Shown: positions 1-11,671, numbered from the stretch's first letter. The stretch: DNA of 64,000 nt from Fusarium oxysporum f. sp. lycopersici 4287 (GCF_000149955.1 NC_030989.1:3295839-3359838); one strand, 5' to 3'. Notes: generated from the sequence alone by a model not told the origin. Program-made: numbers and translations.

Positions 1-1461
1 GAACCAAGTATGTCTCATCATTGTCTCCATATTCCACCTCATATGTCCTATGGCATTCAATGCCCACGGGGTCGACCCGTCTTTGTGATCGATCCGCTTG
101 AGAAGTAGCATTTGTTCCAAGAGGAACACTACGATTGTGAGTGTTGCCAGGCGTTTGCTTGTTGCTCTTGCTGCCGTAGTTGTAGTAGCGTTGGGAAGTA
201 CCAAGAATCTTGGGGAATAGGCGGACGAGAAGAATTCGGAGGGACGGCATGCAGGCGCAGATGATACCGACGTTGCCTTCGATGGTGGACCATTTTGATA
301 CAGCGAGGTATTCCCAGGTTGCGTTGGAGGTTTTGACGCCGGCTTGGACAGTGGCGTGAAGACGAAGAATACTCATGATTGTAACACTTATAAATGTTAG
401 TGAGTGAAGAGTCTAAGGTGGCAGGGAATGAACATACAAGATACCGACGCTGAACATCATGCCAACACCGATCTTCTTTCGCCAATCCAAGTTTAGTGAC
501 TTGAGTTGAGATAAGGGAATGCCAATGATCCAAACGTCGAGGGCGATGTTGATAGCGGCATTTGACCAAGTAACCGCGTTGATATCGGCACATTTGCCTT
601 CATGTTGTCCATCCCACTTCAGCCAGAAGTAGTTGATAGGCCGACACTGGAAGATGGCCACGAAAATAAACACCAGCCCAAAGACAACCGTGAACGCAAC
701 AGTCCCCCAAAGTAACCTCCTGACATTCTGCGTCGGAAAGATTCTCAGGTAGAAGAACAGCATAGACAGCTTCAGAAACGTTTGCAGTGAGAAGTACATG
801 ATGGCCATGGTGTAGAAGAACATTCCGAACTGGGTGATCTGATCAGGTGTAACAGTCCAGATGTCGCGACCCATGCCGTTGGGAGCGAGACCACGAGAGT
901 TGATGACGATGGAAGGAATGGCGACACACATTGTCAGTGCGATGAAGAGATCGTCAAGGCCGAGGGGGAGCTTCCAATAGAGCTTTGTGCCGAAGCGTTG
1001 GATGATGAAGATTCCTGTTATGATGGCCATGACTTCATTGAGGACTATGAATTGGGGTGAGTGGTCTCTGATTGGAGCGCCACATGCTGTGAGAGTAGCA
1101 TTTTTCGTGCCTACCGATGTGAGTTGGTGCACGAGAAGAGACCAAGGTTAACATACTAAGGGCCTGTGGAATTGTACATGCGCGCATGACGCAGCCTTCG
1201 ATGTCTTGTTGTAGTGCGGCATTAGTGCACATGCACTTCTGGTCTGTAAGTTCACATGTCGATCGCTCAACGGCCGACACGAAACAATTTGCCTAGGTCC
1301 CCGTCAGTCACAACTCACATGTGAAAGTCATGAAAAAAACTCACAGCACATTCCGGTAATGCAGACAAAGCAGAAGCAGCAGCAGAAGAAGACTCTTGTT
1401 GAGCAAAAGCCAGAGGCAGACCCGCAAGGCAAGCGAAGATAGCCCCACGCGGTAGCCGCAT
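1..1461 (-). CDS. CFEM-domain Pth11-like seven-helix membrane receptor (3' end cut by window edge)
   Basis: Seen: start at 1461 (MRLPRG), with a signal peptide ending near LAFA. Four exons are inferred on the minus strand: 1461-1345, 1292-1157, 1110-438 and 386 to beyond base 1. The introns are 52, 46 and 51 bp with GT-AG ends, and all junction phases agree. Exons 1-2 encode a CFEM domain (LPECA, then ANCFVSAV, CELTDQKCMC and EGCVMRAC, giving a spaced-cysteine pattern). Exon 3 encodes several hydrophobic helices typical of the fungal rhodopsin/Pth11 family (DDLFIAL, FKLSMLFFYLRIFP, FQCRPINYFW). Exon 4 gives another helix and a polar cytoplasmic tail still open at base 1. Known for the family: fungal GPCR-like proteins, of which Pth11 senses surface cues in Magnaporthe. 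The ligand here is unknown. I am confident of the family, less of the exact splice points. Confidence 0.88.
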
Positions 1462-3277
1462 CGTAAAAAGCAAGATGATTGAGAAACAGATGGATCTGGG
1501 GATTGGGTGGGAGAGGGTGGACTGATATGTAGTTGCAGGGCTAGAAAAGATCGTCTGCAAGGGAACTTCAGCCCAGTTTTATGTCACTGCCCGAGCTGTG
1601 CTTCAGATTCGTACGTAAGTTCCGCGGTCAGACCCGCACAGACTGATCTGATTCAGTGTTTTGAGTCAGGAAAGACATGGTAATGGGGAAAAGACAAGTC
1701 AAGAACAGGCTGAATACGATTAAAACAAGGTGAGCCAAGGCGGAAGAGGAGGTCCCAAGGAACCGGATCAGGATGAACTTAATAAGTTTGGTTGATGACT
1801 TGCAGTGGATACGGCGTTATCATTGGGGACAAAAGGTCCATTACTTGGTGTCTGATATTGACAGGTTCGTTTACGGTGGCCGCGGAATGAAAGAGGGAGG
1901 TGTCACTACATCTGTAGTGGTGGGTGAAACGTGAAACCATCAATCGGTGGTCAGAACTCTAAAACCGGCACTTGAGCCGATGATCTTTTTTACTTTTTTA
2001 CTTTTTTACTTTTTTACTTTACTCTACGGAACCAAGAAGCTGGTTTTCTACGACGATCGTGGGCTTTGATGGTCAAAGCAAAAAGAACAATGAAGATCAC
2101 GCCTCGATATAGATTAAACATTTCAGATTCCCGAATCCTCCGAACTGGGGCCCGTAGATCACCACGAGTCTCCTCTTCAAGAACCACTCTCTTTACCTTT
2201 GCGCCCCTGCGATATCCACTAGACCCTCTTGGTGATGTATATCCGACATCAAACCGTGATATGGGTTCGCCTATTGCGCCACCGTTTGCCAAGCAGACTC
2301 ACATTCTCCATTTAGGCAAGCCACTCGCCGCCAGTCTAGAAATAACTCAACGTTCATTCACCGTTTTGCGAGTTAAAGGGGGGGCTTTTCCTCTTTCTCC
2401 TCCCCTTCTCTTCAAAGGGGTCCGCGGTGTAGTGGGGAACGAGATGGAGAGACCCCTGAAGCTAAAGACGCTAGCTATAATGGCATCGGACCTTTTTCCA
2501 AGCAAAGATTGGTGAGAGGGCTGTGGCGAGTTGGAATGACCAGATGATGTTTCGGGGTGACAGCTGAGAAGGGGAATATATACCGTTTAGGTGCTGCGAG
2601 TATCATGCATTCATTAATTGGCGACCTCCTTGCTGAAACTCTCCTTGCGTGAGAATTTCTGCAGAATGGTCTAGCCCTGTAACTGCGGGACCCCGTGAAG
2701 ATTCTGTCAAAAGTGGCGAATGTGGATGATTTTTTTTGCTTTGACTTTAGACTACTTGACTCAGAAGCAAATATCCATGAGCAAAATCCCCTCTGCGATC
2801 CGCAATGCCATCTCAACAGGTTTCTTGTAAAGATCATCCACACGTGGCTATGACTGGGTTCGTCGATTGCCAAGGCGGCTGGAGTCCGGCTGGAACAACC
2901 GGGATCAACATGGGTTTTTTTCTTCTTTCATATTTAATCTCCGGCGCTTGGAACCCTTCTCTACCTCGGGTAACTCGGCTATCAGAACCCCATATAGGTC
3001 CCCCTGGCATGTTAATGCACATCCCCCATGAGGGACCTGCCAAGAAGGGTTATTCGCGCGGGAGGGCAGCATGGCATTGCAGAGTCAAAGATGAACCAAC
3101 AATCAACAAAGCTTGCTAGTGCGCGGTGAGAGCTGAAGGATCTAGAGCCTGCACTTCGTGGACTGTAGATTGCAGGAACAGGGGCTTGTAAATGCTAAAT
3201 TCTCGTGAATAAATACTCATTCTGTCCCGCCTAACCACGCCACTTTGTCACTCATTCCGCTCCAAACTACCCTCAAA
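1462..3277. other. Intergenic region between the CFEM receptor and the FAD oxidase
   Basis: This is the divergent promoter region of the minus-strand receptor and the plus-strand oxidase. It holds a short microsatellite at 1986-2022. Open frames of about 90-150 codons on both strands (2014-2292 minus, 2066-2515 plus, 2475-2873 minus) match no family I know. The 2014-2292 frame ends in one hydrophobic stretch followed by basic residues. I cannot support a gene here. Confidence 0.5.
1986..2022. repeat. TTTTTTAC microsatellite, four units plus a partial
   Basis: Four perfect head-to-tail copies of the 8-mer TTTTTTAC (1986-2017) are followed by TTTAC. The tract lies about 525 bp upstream of the CFEM receptor start. 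Slippage is the simple explanation. Confidence 0.9.
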
Positions 3278-5073
3278 ATGAAGTCCTTCGTCTCCTTGGC
3301 GCTTCTGCCTCTAGCACTTCTCATCGATAGCTCCAGCGCCACAAACACTAGCTGTCGCTGCCTCCCAAGCGACAATTGCTGGCCTGCCGATAGCGTCTGG
3401 GCCAAGTTCAACAGCACCGTCAGTGGCGCTCTCATCAAGACTGTCCCCCTTGGCTCGCCATGCCACGATCCCAACTACGACGAGGCGGCTTGCGCTGCCG
3501 TCAAGGATTCGTGGAAGTGGCCCATGACACAGTAGGTTTTCCAATCTTTCTACCGCAGAACGCCACAAATTAACCAGAAACAGCATCGAGACTTCATCGT
3601 CGGTGATGCAGAATTGGTTCGCCAATCAGAGCTGTGACGCTTTCACCGCGGAGGAGAAACCCTGCACCCTTGGAAACTACGTGAGCTACGCCGTCAAGGT
3701 CTCGAATGCTCGCCAAGTAGCTGCCGCCGTTCAATTCGCAAACTACTACAACATCCGGCTAGTCGTCCGAAACACGGCTCATGAGTACGTTGCACCCCAG
3801 ATTAAAGTTCGATAACCTTATTAACTTTATCGTTTTTAGCTACTTTGGTCGATCTACTGGTGCTGGCGGCCTCGCTATCTGGACTCATCATCTCAAGAAC
3901 ACTGAGGTTGTTCAATGGGCTGACAAGACTTACAACGGCCCTGCTTTCAAGCTTGGTGCTGGTATCCAGGGCTTTGATAGTGTTGAGTATGCTGACTCTC
4001 AGGGTCTTACCAGTGTCCCTGGTGAGTGTCCCACTGTAGGCCTTGCTGGCTTCACTCTGGGCGGTGGTCACTCTCCTCTCAGCTCCAGCTACGGTCTTGG
4101 TGCTGATAACACCCTCGAGTTTGAGGTTGTCACCGCTGCTGGTCGTATTGTCCGTGCCTCTGCCACCGAGAACAGTGACCTTTACTGGGCTCTTAGCGGT
4201 GGTGGTGGTGCTAGCTTTGGTATCGTCACTTCTATGACTGTTCGAGCTCACAAGACCACTACCATTGGTGGTGCCACTCTTACGCTGGTTGCTGGGACTG
4301 ACAAGGATGTCTTCTACGATGCTGTCACCAAGTTCCACGAGCTTCTGCCAGCCATGATTGATCACGACGCTACAGTCACCTACATCCTCACCAGCGCTTA
4401 TCTCTCCATCAAGCCTGTCACCATCGCCAACTCCACTGGCGACTATGTCCGTGATGAGGTTCTCGCTCCTTTCACAGCTTACCTCTCCAAGGCCGGCCTC
4501 ACGCCCACCGTCTCATACACCACCCTGAGCTTCCGCGACCACTACGAGCTCTACAATGGCCCTCTGCCCGGTGGCCACCTGGAGGCCTCTCAGTTCCAGT
4601 TCGGCGGTCGTCTCATTCCCCGATCCGTTCTTGAGACTAACAACGTTGCTTTCAACAAGGCCCTCCGCAGCCTTGGTACCGCTGGTGTTCTCGTCGCTGG
4701 TAGCAGTGGCAAGTTCGAGAGCTACCCTGGCGTCTCCAATGGTGTCCCTTCATACTGGCGCAAGGCCGCTATTTCCCTGCAGATTGGAACTCTCTGGGAC
4801 TCTACTCGCTGGGCTGACATGATCGCTGATCAGAAGAAGATCACCGAGGTTTACATGCCCCAGCTTAAGGCTGTTACTCCCGGCAGTGGCACCTACATGA
4901 ACGAGGCTGACTTCAACGAGCCTGATTGGAAGAACGTTTTCTACGGCACTAACTGGGACCGTCTGAATGCTATCAAGAGGAAGTGGGATCCTAACTCCTT
5001 CTTCTATAACTTCAAGGGTGTTGGAAGTGAGGCTTGGACTGTGGCCAATGATGGTCGCATGTGCAGGGCGTAA
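3278..5073 (+). CDS. Secreted FAD-linked oxidoreductase, berberine-bridge / glucooligosaccharide-oxidase type
   Basis: Three exons, 3278-3531, 3584-3784 and 3840-5073, join in phase to give 562 residues. The introns are 52 and 55 bp. The N-terminus is a signal peptide (MKSFVSLALLPLALL). The p-cresol methylhydroxylase-type FAD-binding domain shows AHDYFGRSTGAGGL, formed across intron 2, whose His is the likely FAD-histidyl site. It also shows GECPTVG, whose Cys is the likely second, 6-S-cysteinyl site, then GFTLGGGHSPLSSSYGLGAD. The C-terminal berberine-bridge segment is present (YNFKGVGSEAWTVANDG). Known for the family: flavin-dependent oxidation of sugars, alcohols or secondary metabolites. 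The substrate cannot be told. No biosynthetic cluster genes adjoin, so a wall- or sugar-directed secreted oxidase is as likely as a pathway enzyme. Confidence 0.92.
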
Positions 5074-5592
5074 GACTTGTAATGACTTCTATTAGCACAT
5101 ATTTCAATTGTATCATACAATTTAGCATTCATAACTTGCATAGCATGTGGTATTAGCATTCAACGGGGTATATATTATTAGAGTTCTTAAAGACACCTAT
5201 TTTGATACAGGTTTATTCTTCATGTGATATGTTTCTGAATAGTATTCTACAATGAGACTGAGGGATAGTAAAGGAATTATGACATTTCAATGGCTAACCC
5301 GATTCATCAAAGCCGAATGTTACCGTGCAAGCTGTAGTCATATATGCCACACTCATCGCATTTTGTCGTAGCAACAGATCAAGTTTAACATACGTAATAT
5401 GAGTGAAAGAACAATCTATTGAAGTCTGAATATATATATCTCGAAAAGAATGAAGGAGATGTAAGAGGTAAATGCAATCCCAGCCCGAATCCTATTCTAT
5501 CCCGTATGTCACCACCACCTCTTCGCTAATGTAAAGCCGATATCCGTAAGAAAGCGCTGTGCTAATGCCTGACACCTCATATTCTAACTAAC
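5074..5592. other. AT-rich spacer between convergent genes
   Basis: The spacer separates the 3' ends of the FAD oxidase (plus) and the cupredoxin (minus). It is AT-rich and presumably holds both 3' UTRs and polyadenylation signals. I see no coding sequence or repeat. Confidence 0.6.
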
Positions 5593-6150
5593 TTAGAAGC
5601 CGCCGTTAGGGTTGGGGTTAGGAATGACCTGTCCACCCTGCTGAACAGGAGGGATGACCGACTTGACAGTCTCAGCAGCAAGCTCCTTGTGTCTTCGGAG
5701 GCTGAAGTCCTGGTTATCAAAGTTCTGGTTGATGACACCAACCATGCCGTTTTGGCAGTGGTCTCCCATCTGCTGAGCACAGTAGTACCAGATAGGCTTG
5801 GAGTCCTCAACCACAATCTGGAAGACATCAGGAGCCTGGCCCTCCTGGGTAGGGAAGTTGAAGCCGGCGAAGAAACCGCTGCCGTCGGCGAGAGGTTCGC
5901 AGGGCTCGCCGAAACTGGATTGGGCGACGGTGTGGTTCTTGGGGAGGAAGTGCCACTCGACAACGTCGCCGACTTCAGCGACGACGTTGTCGGGGTCGAA
6001 GCGGAGACCACCGAGGCCGGCGTTGACGGAGTGGGTTACACCGGTGAGAGTGACGGTCTTGTCGGGTGTTGAGCGGACGGTCTTGGAGGCGGGTGCCGCG
6101 GAGACAGTGGCGGCGAGGAGGAGAGTAGCGGAGACGATCTTGGAGAACAT
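5593..6150 (-). CDS. Secreted cupredoxin-like (plastocyanin-like) protein
   Basis: A single-exon frame of 185 codons with a signal peptide (MFSKIVSATLLLAATVSA). The mature part resembles fungal extracellular cupredoxin-domain (serine-rich type) proteins: VTHSVNAGLGGLRFDPDNVV, EVGDVVEWHFLPKNHTVAQS, PIWYYCAQQMGDHCQNGMVG. Candidate copper ligands are the His of KNHTV, the Cys of YYC, the His of GDHC and the Met of NGMVG. The order H...C...H...M is that of type-1 copper sites. The C-terminal tail is Pro/Asn-rich (PNPNPNGG) with no obvious GPI signal. The role is unknown; copper binding at the cell surface is inferred from the fold. It is convergent with the FAD oxidase. Confidence 0.85.
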   Translation of the reverse strand: MFSKIVSATLLLAATVSAAPASKTVRSTPDKTVTLTGVTHSVNAGLGGLRFDPDNVVAEVGDVVEWHFLPKNHTVAQSSFGEPCEPLADGSGFFAGFNFPTQEGQAPDVFQIVVEDSKPIWYYCAQQMGDHCQNGMVGVINQNFDNQDFSLRRHKELAAETVKSVIPPVQQGGQVIPNPNPNGGF

Positions 6151-7830
6151 TTTGATGGTTTATGAGTTATGAAGTTGAAAGTGAGGTGAAAGAGTTGTTG
6201 AGTAGTGTGAAAGTGTAAGTTGTTTGATTGTTAGTGTTGTTGTGATAATGATAAAAATATTGCCAGTAGACCGGATATCTCCTTCATTATATAGAAAATT
6301 GAATCTATCTAAAATCTATTTCAAATTCATCAAAGTCATCATCATCATCACAGTGTAACTCATCTCTCTGTGCCACCGCCTCAGCTGGGAATAGCAACCA
6401 GCTGTCCAACTCAGCCATCCCCGGAAGAGCTCTCCTCCGAGACCTGTCAAGCCGGGATTTTCTCTGTCCCCATTGGCCAAAACATGATTCTAGCATGGCT
6501 GAGGGGAGCTGACTGTTTCTCGGCATTTAGTGAGCTGTAAGCGTGGTTTACACTAGCCCCCAAAGACTGCGCCTCAACGTGGAATGAATGATGAGATTCT
6601 TATTTTTATCTGAGTAAGAGGATTCCTATTGGTTGGAGGCATGAGGGTGCTTTTTGACAAGCTGCTTATGTTTCAAGCCATGGGATTTGTTTGTGCGATG
6701 CTGGTGCTTGTCAAGTCGGGGAAGCTTACTTTGCATGGTGATGCCTGTATTGCCGACTATCCGAATACCATGCTTTTCTTTCTTCCAGTGAAGAGCTTAT
6801 ATTAAAATTGCAAGAGACCTTGATTGAACAGGTTCGGCCGCTTCGGGTTTGACGACATCCGGCGCTATAATTGTCAAAGCTTTCTATACCGTCGGGCATA
6901 ACAATCTCACTCAGCGGTGTCCTTGCCTTCATAGCGCCAAGCTCTTGGATTGCCCCCGATGCTCAATAAGCCAAAAAATTCCCTAACGGAAGGTAAAATC
7001 TCAAGGATACTCACCCAAGTACCAAAAATCAGAACGTGGCGATCACGCTGGGACAGCATCGCATGGAATTGACAATTCTGGTTAAGTGGCGCGGCCCCCA
7101 TATTATTAGCATCAAACCTAAGAACACAGAATCTTTGACCCAATGGGGATGTCTCTCTTTAATGCACGGCATATGTGTGGTGGCAGTGACCAAAGTCCTT
7201 TCTCAGCATAAGTGCAGTTCTGAGTTGGACAGCGGGTTGACGTGTTGTCAGCATTGCTGCATGGTTGTTAAAACGCAACAGCTTGAACCAATAGCACCAA
7301 ACTCATTACTCTATCCCTACCTACTGAAGGTAAAATCATGTGCATGGTGAGATAAGAATAAATAAACCACCAGCGTGCTGCGAAAAGTATGCCATGACAA
7401 GTTCTGGGTCAGGGTTAGAATGGCCAGTATGAATCATCCCATCAAGCCATCATAATCAGATGAAACGAATCACATTAGTCCATTGTGGCCTCGAGTCCCA
7501 GTAGCTCCGTACGCGTTCTAAGTTTAGTGTTATCTTGGCCGTCGGGGCTCAGCCTCACGGAAACTCAAGCATTACACTTGTAACGCATCATCCATACATA
7601 ACCCCGCAGTATGTCATATTCGACTCCCAATCACAGAACGGGTGGCTTCCTCTTACTATCTTGAATCGCTGGTTGACTAAATATATCGGACCTCGATATA
7701 ATTAACCAGACCTCTCAGTAGGATTAAACCGCTTCATGTTTTGTCTTGGTTATACAAGGATCCCTCGTCTCATTCTAATAACACTGCCATCGAGGATATC
7801 GAAATAGGCCACGCGGGGATAACACTATAC
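6151..7830. other. Gene-poor stretch
   Basis: This is the promoter side of the cupredoxin gene followed by about 1.4 kb with no supportable gene. An acidic run in the 6305-6526 minus frame comes from a CAT/ATC trinucleotide tract near 6,335-6,350 and is not evidence of coding. The last part borders the decayed EF-1alpha-like gene. Confidence 0.5.
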
Positions 7831-8618
7831 TTATGCAAGTAGACTCATTAAGCAATCACTTGACACCACTTCTGATCCCTTAAACCGTTGTGGAGATAGA
7901 CTGGCTGCCCAGGAAGGCTCTTTCGAGTCTGGAAGTACATTCTGCCCTTTAGAAGCGGAAACTGGAATGAAAGATGTACTAAAAGCGGTTAAGTTGATAT
8001 CCTTGTCATGTAAGTTATATGTTTTACCGGTAGTTCAAATTGAGAACGCTGAAAACGTGAACTGCATCCTTGAATATCTTCTCGGACCAGCTGACCGAGT
8101 CCCTGTCCATCGCCTATGAGTCAAGGCATAGAGGATTTGACAGTTTATCCACTTACATTTTGTTGATCGCAATGACCAATCTTTCTCGTGGCAGAAGCTC
8201 ACCACTTGACAATAGAGCTGCCAATTTCGTCGCCGATGCGGCCCAGGGTCAATAAATCTGAGCCATCAACGACCCAAATAGCAACGTCAGGCGTTTGACT
8301 TTCTGGAAAGAATCTGTCAGTAATAAGCTAAGTGAATAAGGAGTTTGATGGCATACTCTCAACTTCAAAGAGGCCCGATGAAGCATGGAAACATAGAGGC
8401 TGCCCTCTCTTCTCAAAGAATGTCACGATGTCTCCATACTGAATTCCTTTCCGTTCCAGCTCCTCCAATTGTGGCAGTCCAAGCCCGCACCATTGAGAGT
8501 TAGCATAGCAACTTCCAATCAAGAAAATAATAAACGATACCATATAAATCAGGCAGCCGACAAGAGTCTTCTTACCAGCTCCGGCATCGCCTAGTACGCT
8601 CAGTGATCTCAAGGTCAT
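7831..8618 (-). pseudogene. Decayed EF-1alpha-like translational GTPase gene
   Basis: On the minus strand from 8618 the frame reads MTLRSLSVLGDAGAGKKTL, which has an altered P-loop (GDAGAGKKT in place of GHVDSGKST). GCLIYM and CGLGLPQLEELERKG follow, matching the start of EF-1alpha G domains. Further down, PDVAIWVVDGSDLL lies in one frame and LAALLSSGELLPRERL / VIAINKM in another, so a frameshift lies near 8,200. NKM joins DSVSWSEKIF across a normal intron, and SFIPVSASKGQNVLPDSKEP follows, equivalent to the VPISG...N region. The expected first intron is 51 nt and in frame but ends without AG. Known: EF-1alpha-like G domains bind GTP. Inference: a pseudogene of an EF-1alpha-like paralogue with no C-terminal domains. 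Confidence 0.65.
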
Positions 8619-9257
8619 GTTCTAGGGTGCGGAACGGCAACGCGATGGAAATAACTGTCGCGTGATAAAAGGCGATTTGCATGAAGGATAAGCCAAGGCG
8701 GGGTAATCTAGAACATAAACTAGAGCCAGTCAGCTTCAATTCGATTGGACAATGTTTGCTTTTTCATGTCGTGAACCAACAGCTTTATGTTTGCCCAGGA
8801 TGAATCAGCAGGCAGCCACGGACGCATCGTGCTCTTGGGACCTGGACCTACAATGCATGATTCAAGCACTTTGTAGCAGAATGTTTGGTTGCGTTGGCAA
8901 TGGTTGTGGCAGCTGGTAGCGATTCCTGGACTCAGCTTTAGTCGGAAAAACTTGATCTACTTGGTGTGTTTCCCAGGATCATGAACTATCAATATCATGA
9001 ACTATGTGTCGATGCTTGAAACCCTAAATCATTGCAGTGAGAAAGAGAAATAGTTATCGAGAAAAAGGACTGTTCAATCATGATAGATTTTATTTGTTTG
9101 TACCCTTTAATATATGTGTATTGTGACTATGAAGTTCGTTGACGATTGAACTATGATGAACAAGTAGAATCTCTTGGTCTTGACAGGTGCAGCAGAAACA
9201 GGCAACCACGATAAAGGTTGTCTATTGGCATATCTTTACAAAGAAACCGTCGTAGCT

Positions 9258-9593
9258 TTAATATAAGGCTTGCTCCCAAAGCCATCGCTCAGAAGCTGTT
9301 CCAGGTACAGAAATATGGTTATGTGAGCTGTAAAGGCTGCTGACTTGAGGCGAATATGCTTCACCCTCTATCACATACGACCATAGCTCGTAGAAAATAC
9401 GGGATCCCGTCTGCTCTCCCATAGTCAAGCTGCGAAGCGCTGGATTAGTAGTTGGGTCGGTGATGACCAGCGAATCCCCGGTGTTGTATGTTTTTTTTGT
9501 GTTGAAACTAATTTTTGCTAGTCCCCACGATATCCACCTCAGCAAACCAACTTCCTTCGTAGATGGGTAGTTCAAGACCACTGGAAACATCAC
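9258..9593 (-). CDS. Unrecognised 111-codon frame, possibly a coding remnant
   Basis: The frame has coding-like composition (for example NPALRSLTMGEQTGSRIFYE) but no start context, no recognisable domain and no convincing upstream exon. I do not recognise a family. It could be the remnant of a larger gene or a chance frame. Confidence 0.2.
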   Translation of the reverse strand: MMFPVVLNYPSTKEVGLLRWISWGLAKISFNTKKTYNTGDSLVITDPTTNPALRSLTMGEQTGSRIFYELWSYVIEGEAYSPQVSSLYSSHNHISVPGTASERWLWEQALY

Positions 9594-10258
9594 TGTTTGA
9601 AGGAGGCTTTTGTGAATAATAGTTCATTCTAAGTATATATGCTAAACAGATTCTCCAGCTCTTGTGTTATCGAGATCCATCGACATGGTTGATCCTGGCA
9701 AATATTAGGAATGTCCTCGGCCACCGCCGTCAAATCACTGCTGCTTACTGAGATAATCCAATTATGGTCATCATGGGTCTGTTTGCGCCATAAGGGTCTC
9801 GGTGTTTTTCAATAGCAATATTCCTTGCATCTAGAAACAGTGAGATTCGACTGTTTCTTTAAAAGATGTCAATGCTGTACTTACTGTTTACCCGAGCACC
9901 AGAAATGAGTATACCCACCGACAGAGTGATTAGATGTAGATTAAGTAAAGGCTATATTGAACACAGAAGATAAGTAGTACTCTTAGAGTTCTAAAGTAAC
10001 CGTATCCCAAACAACTCGTACGTCACCAGCAGTTCGTGGCCTGCCCGTCAGCATACTAAGTGCTCGCCAGGAATTTTGATGAAATACATGCATACCTTGA
10101 GGTCGTGCTCGCTTTTGAATCAAATATTTATGTTACTCTCCGCGTGATTCTGATATTATACGGTTGTGAAAGATCTCAAGTACGAAGCCCCGCACTTCCA
10201 TGTGACTTGATGAGCACTTTTACCACCCATTGGCCATTGCCGACTCGGCGACTGGTAA

Positions 10259-10266
10259 TATAAAAA
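10259..10266 (+). promoter_or_regulatory. TATA-like element before the 10.3 kb gene
   Basis: TATAAAAA ends 22 bases before the ATG at 10289. If it is used, the leader would be very short. Weak evidence. Confidence 0.3.
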
Positions 10267-10288
10267 GTCTCTAGCACCTAAATTTGCC

Positions 10289-11484
10289 ATGGCATCCCGT
10301 CCAAGCCCAACTTCAGAACGTCCAACTTATTTGGACGTACTGGACAATGAACATCGGAAGGTACTCGAAAGAGCTGTGAGGAACCTCCTGAGCACGGAGG
10401 TAGCCGAGGTTATATACGCCCAGATTCTTGATGGACTTCCCACTGAAAAGTCTCTGAGAGACAGTTCTGACTATGTTAAAGATCATCCCGTTCATAGCAT
10501 CCAACACACCGAGATTTGCCCCAGATATGTAGAGAAAGCCCGCGACTTTAGCAATCAGTTTGACTTATCACAGCTACAAATAAAGTTCAAAGTGAGTCTC
10601 CGATTTCAGAGAGTTCCGTGTATGGCACTCATACTTGCTTAGACAATCAAAGCCTTTGAAGATGCACTACCAGGCTCAGAACAATTCAGTCTTCGACTGA
10701 TCGAACTCGTTGCCGTGGCTTGTCATGAGATCGGCGCTCATCTCTTTGATCTCGATGACGGTGCTCACAAGCACAAAGTCTACGAAGAATGGAGGCAAAC
10801 TGTACTAGAAGAAAAAGAACGCAGGGTTGAGTCACAACGATACTATGATCCTCCTCCTATCGCCTTTTGCCATCGAGCATATCGATATCCTGAGCAGTAT
10901 CCAAAAGGTTTAGCTGATGTTGCTGGCTATTGGGCTGAGTCTAAAATCCTCGGTGGTGTCGTTGTATTCGACCGTGGTGAGACTGAGCAAGAGGTATGAT
11001 ATTTTGATTCTTGATTATACAGACCAAAAGCTGACAATAATTTCGCTTGGAACAGTGCAATGCCATGTGGATCCATGGAGACCTGATTAGAGGCCCGAGA
11101 ACTCTCTACTCACCTACCAAGGAACAATTCGATGCCTTGACCAGGTTCCTCACTAACCCATTAGAGGAAGGTTTAACATGCCCATTTCCTATACATGGAG
11201 CAAGCGTTAATAGACCACGATGGCATCCATATCACGCATTCGCATAGTATCACATCTTCCGTGATAGGTATGAGAGGAAGCTTCCGCCAAACCCACCACA
11301 ACCAGGCTGCGTTGAGGATGGGATGGACTGGCCAGATCTTGACGATCGGCGTATTCTTCTGCTGGGGGGATTTTCTAACGCTCAAGGCGAGCCATACGTC
11401 AATGACGACGAGTATGCTGCGGCTACAGTGGGGATCAAAAACATCACGCCTTCTTCGCCTCTTTGGCGACCATCTGAAATCTAA
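10289..11484 (+). CDS. Conserved-looking unknown protein with one in-frame TAG
   Basis: Exons 10289-10591, 10643-10993 and 11056-11484 join in phase across GT-AG introns of 51 and 62 bp. The frame is open for 360 codons except for one TAG at 11245-11247. Downstream of the TAG the same frame continues for 78 codons with convincing protein composition (YHIFRDRYERKLPPN, GMDWPDLDDRRILLLGGFSN) to a TAA at 11482. I recognise no domain. The composition is soluble, with no signal peptide or membrane segment. The TAG could be a nonsense mutation, a sequence error, a readthrough site, or a UAG recoded to UGG (Trp) by sexual-stage A-to-I editing. A short inverted repeat (TATCAC 11248-11253 / GTGATA 11261-11266) follows the TAG directly. 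The gene model is fairly sure; the functional state is open. Confidence 0.6.
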
Positions 11485-11671
11485 ATTGAAGCTTAAAGCG
11501 GCAATTATTGGGTGTCAAGAGGCAAACGTGGGATACAAGTTATGGTCTCGAGATGATACACGAAATTTGGAGCAACATCACAAGAAATGAGTGAATAGGT
11601 CTATTCTCAGCAGTCAAAGGAATTGATACGTTTCATTATGGTGAGAATTTGAGAAAATAAACTGGTCAAAG

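Larger units (their letters stand above)
8619..10288. other. Gene-poor stretch upstream of the 10.3 kb gene
   Basis: No recognisable gene apart from the weak 9258-9593 frame listed separately. A TATA-like TATAAAAA lies at 10259-10266, about 23 bp before the start codon of the next gene. Confidence 0.45.

Noticed and set aside
2014..2515. Overlapping frames on both strands, one with a hydrophobic segment
   Set aside because: No family, no splice logic, opposite-strand overlap; treated as chance.
6305..6526. Acidic minus frame ending in repeated Asp
   Set aside because: The Asp run is a trinucleotide tract; no domain, start context or homologue-like composition.
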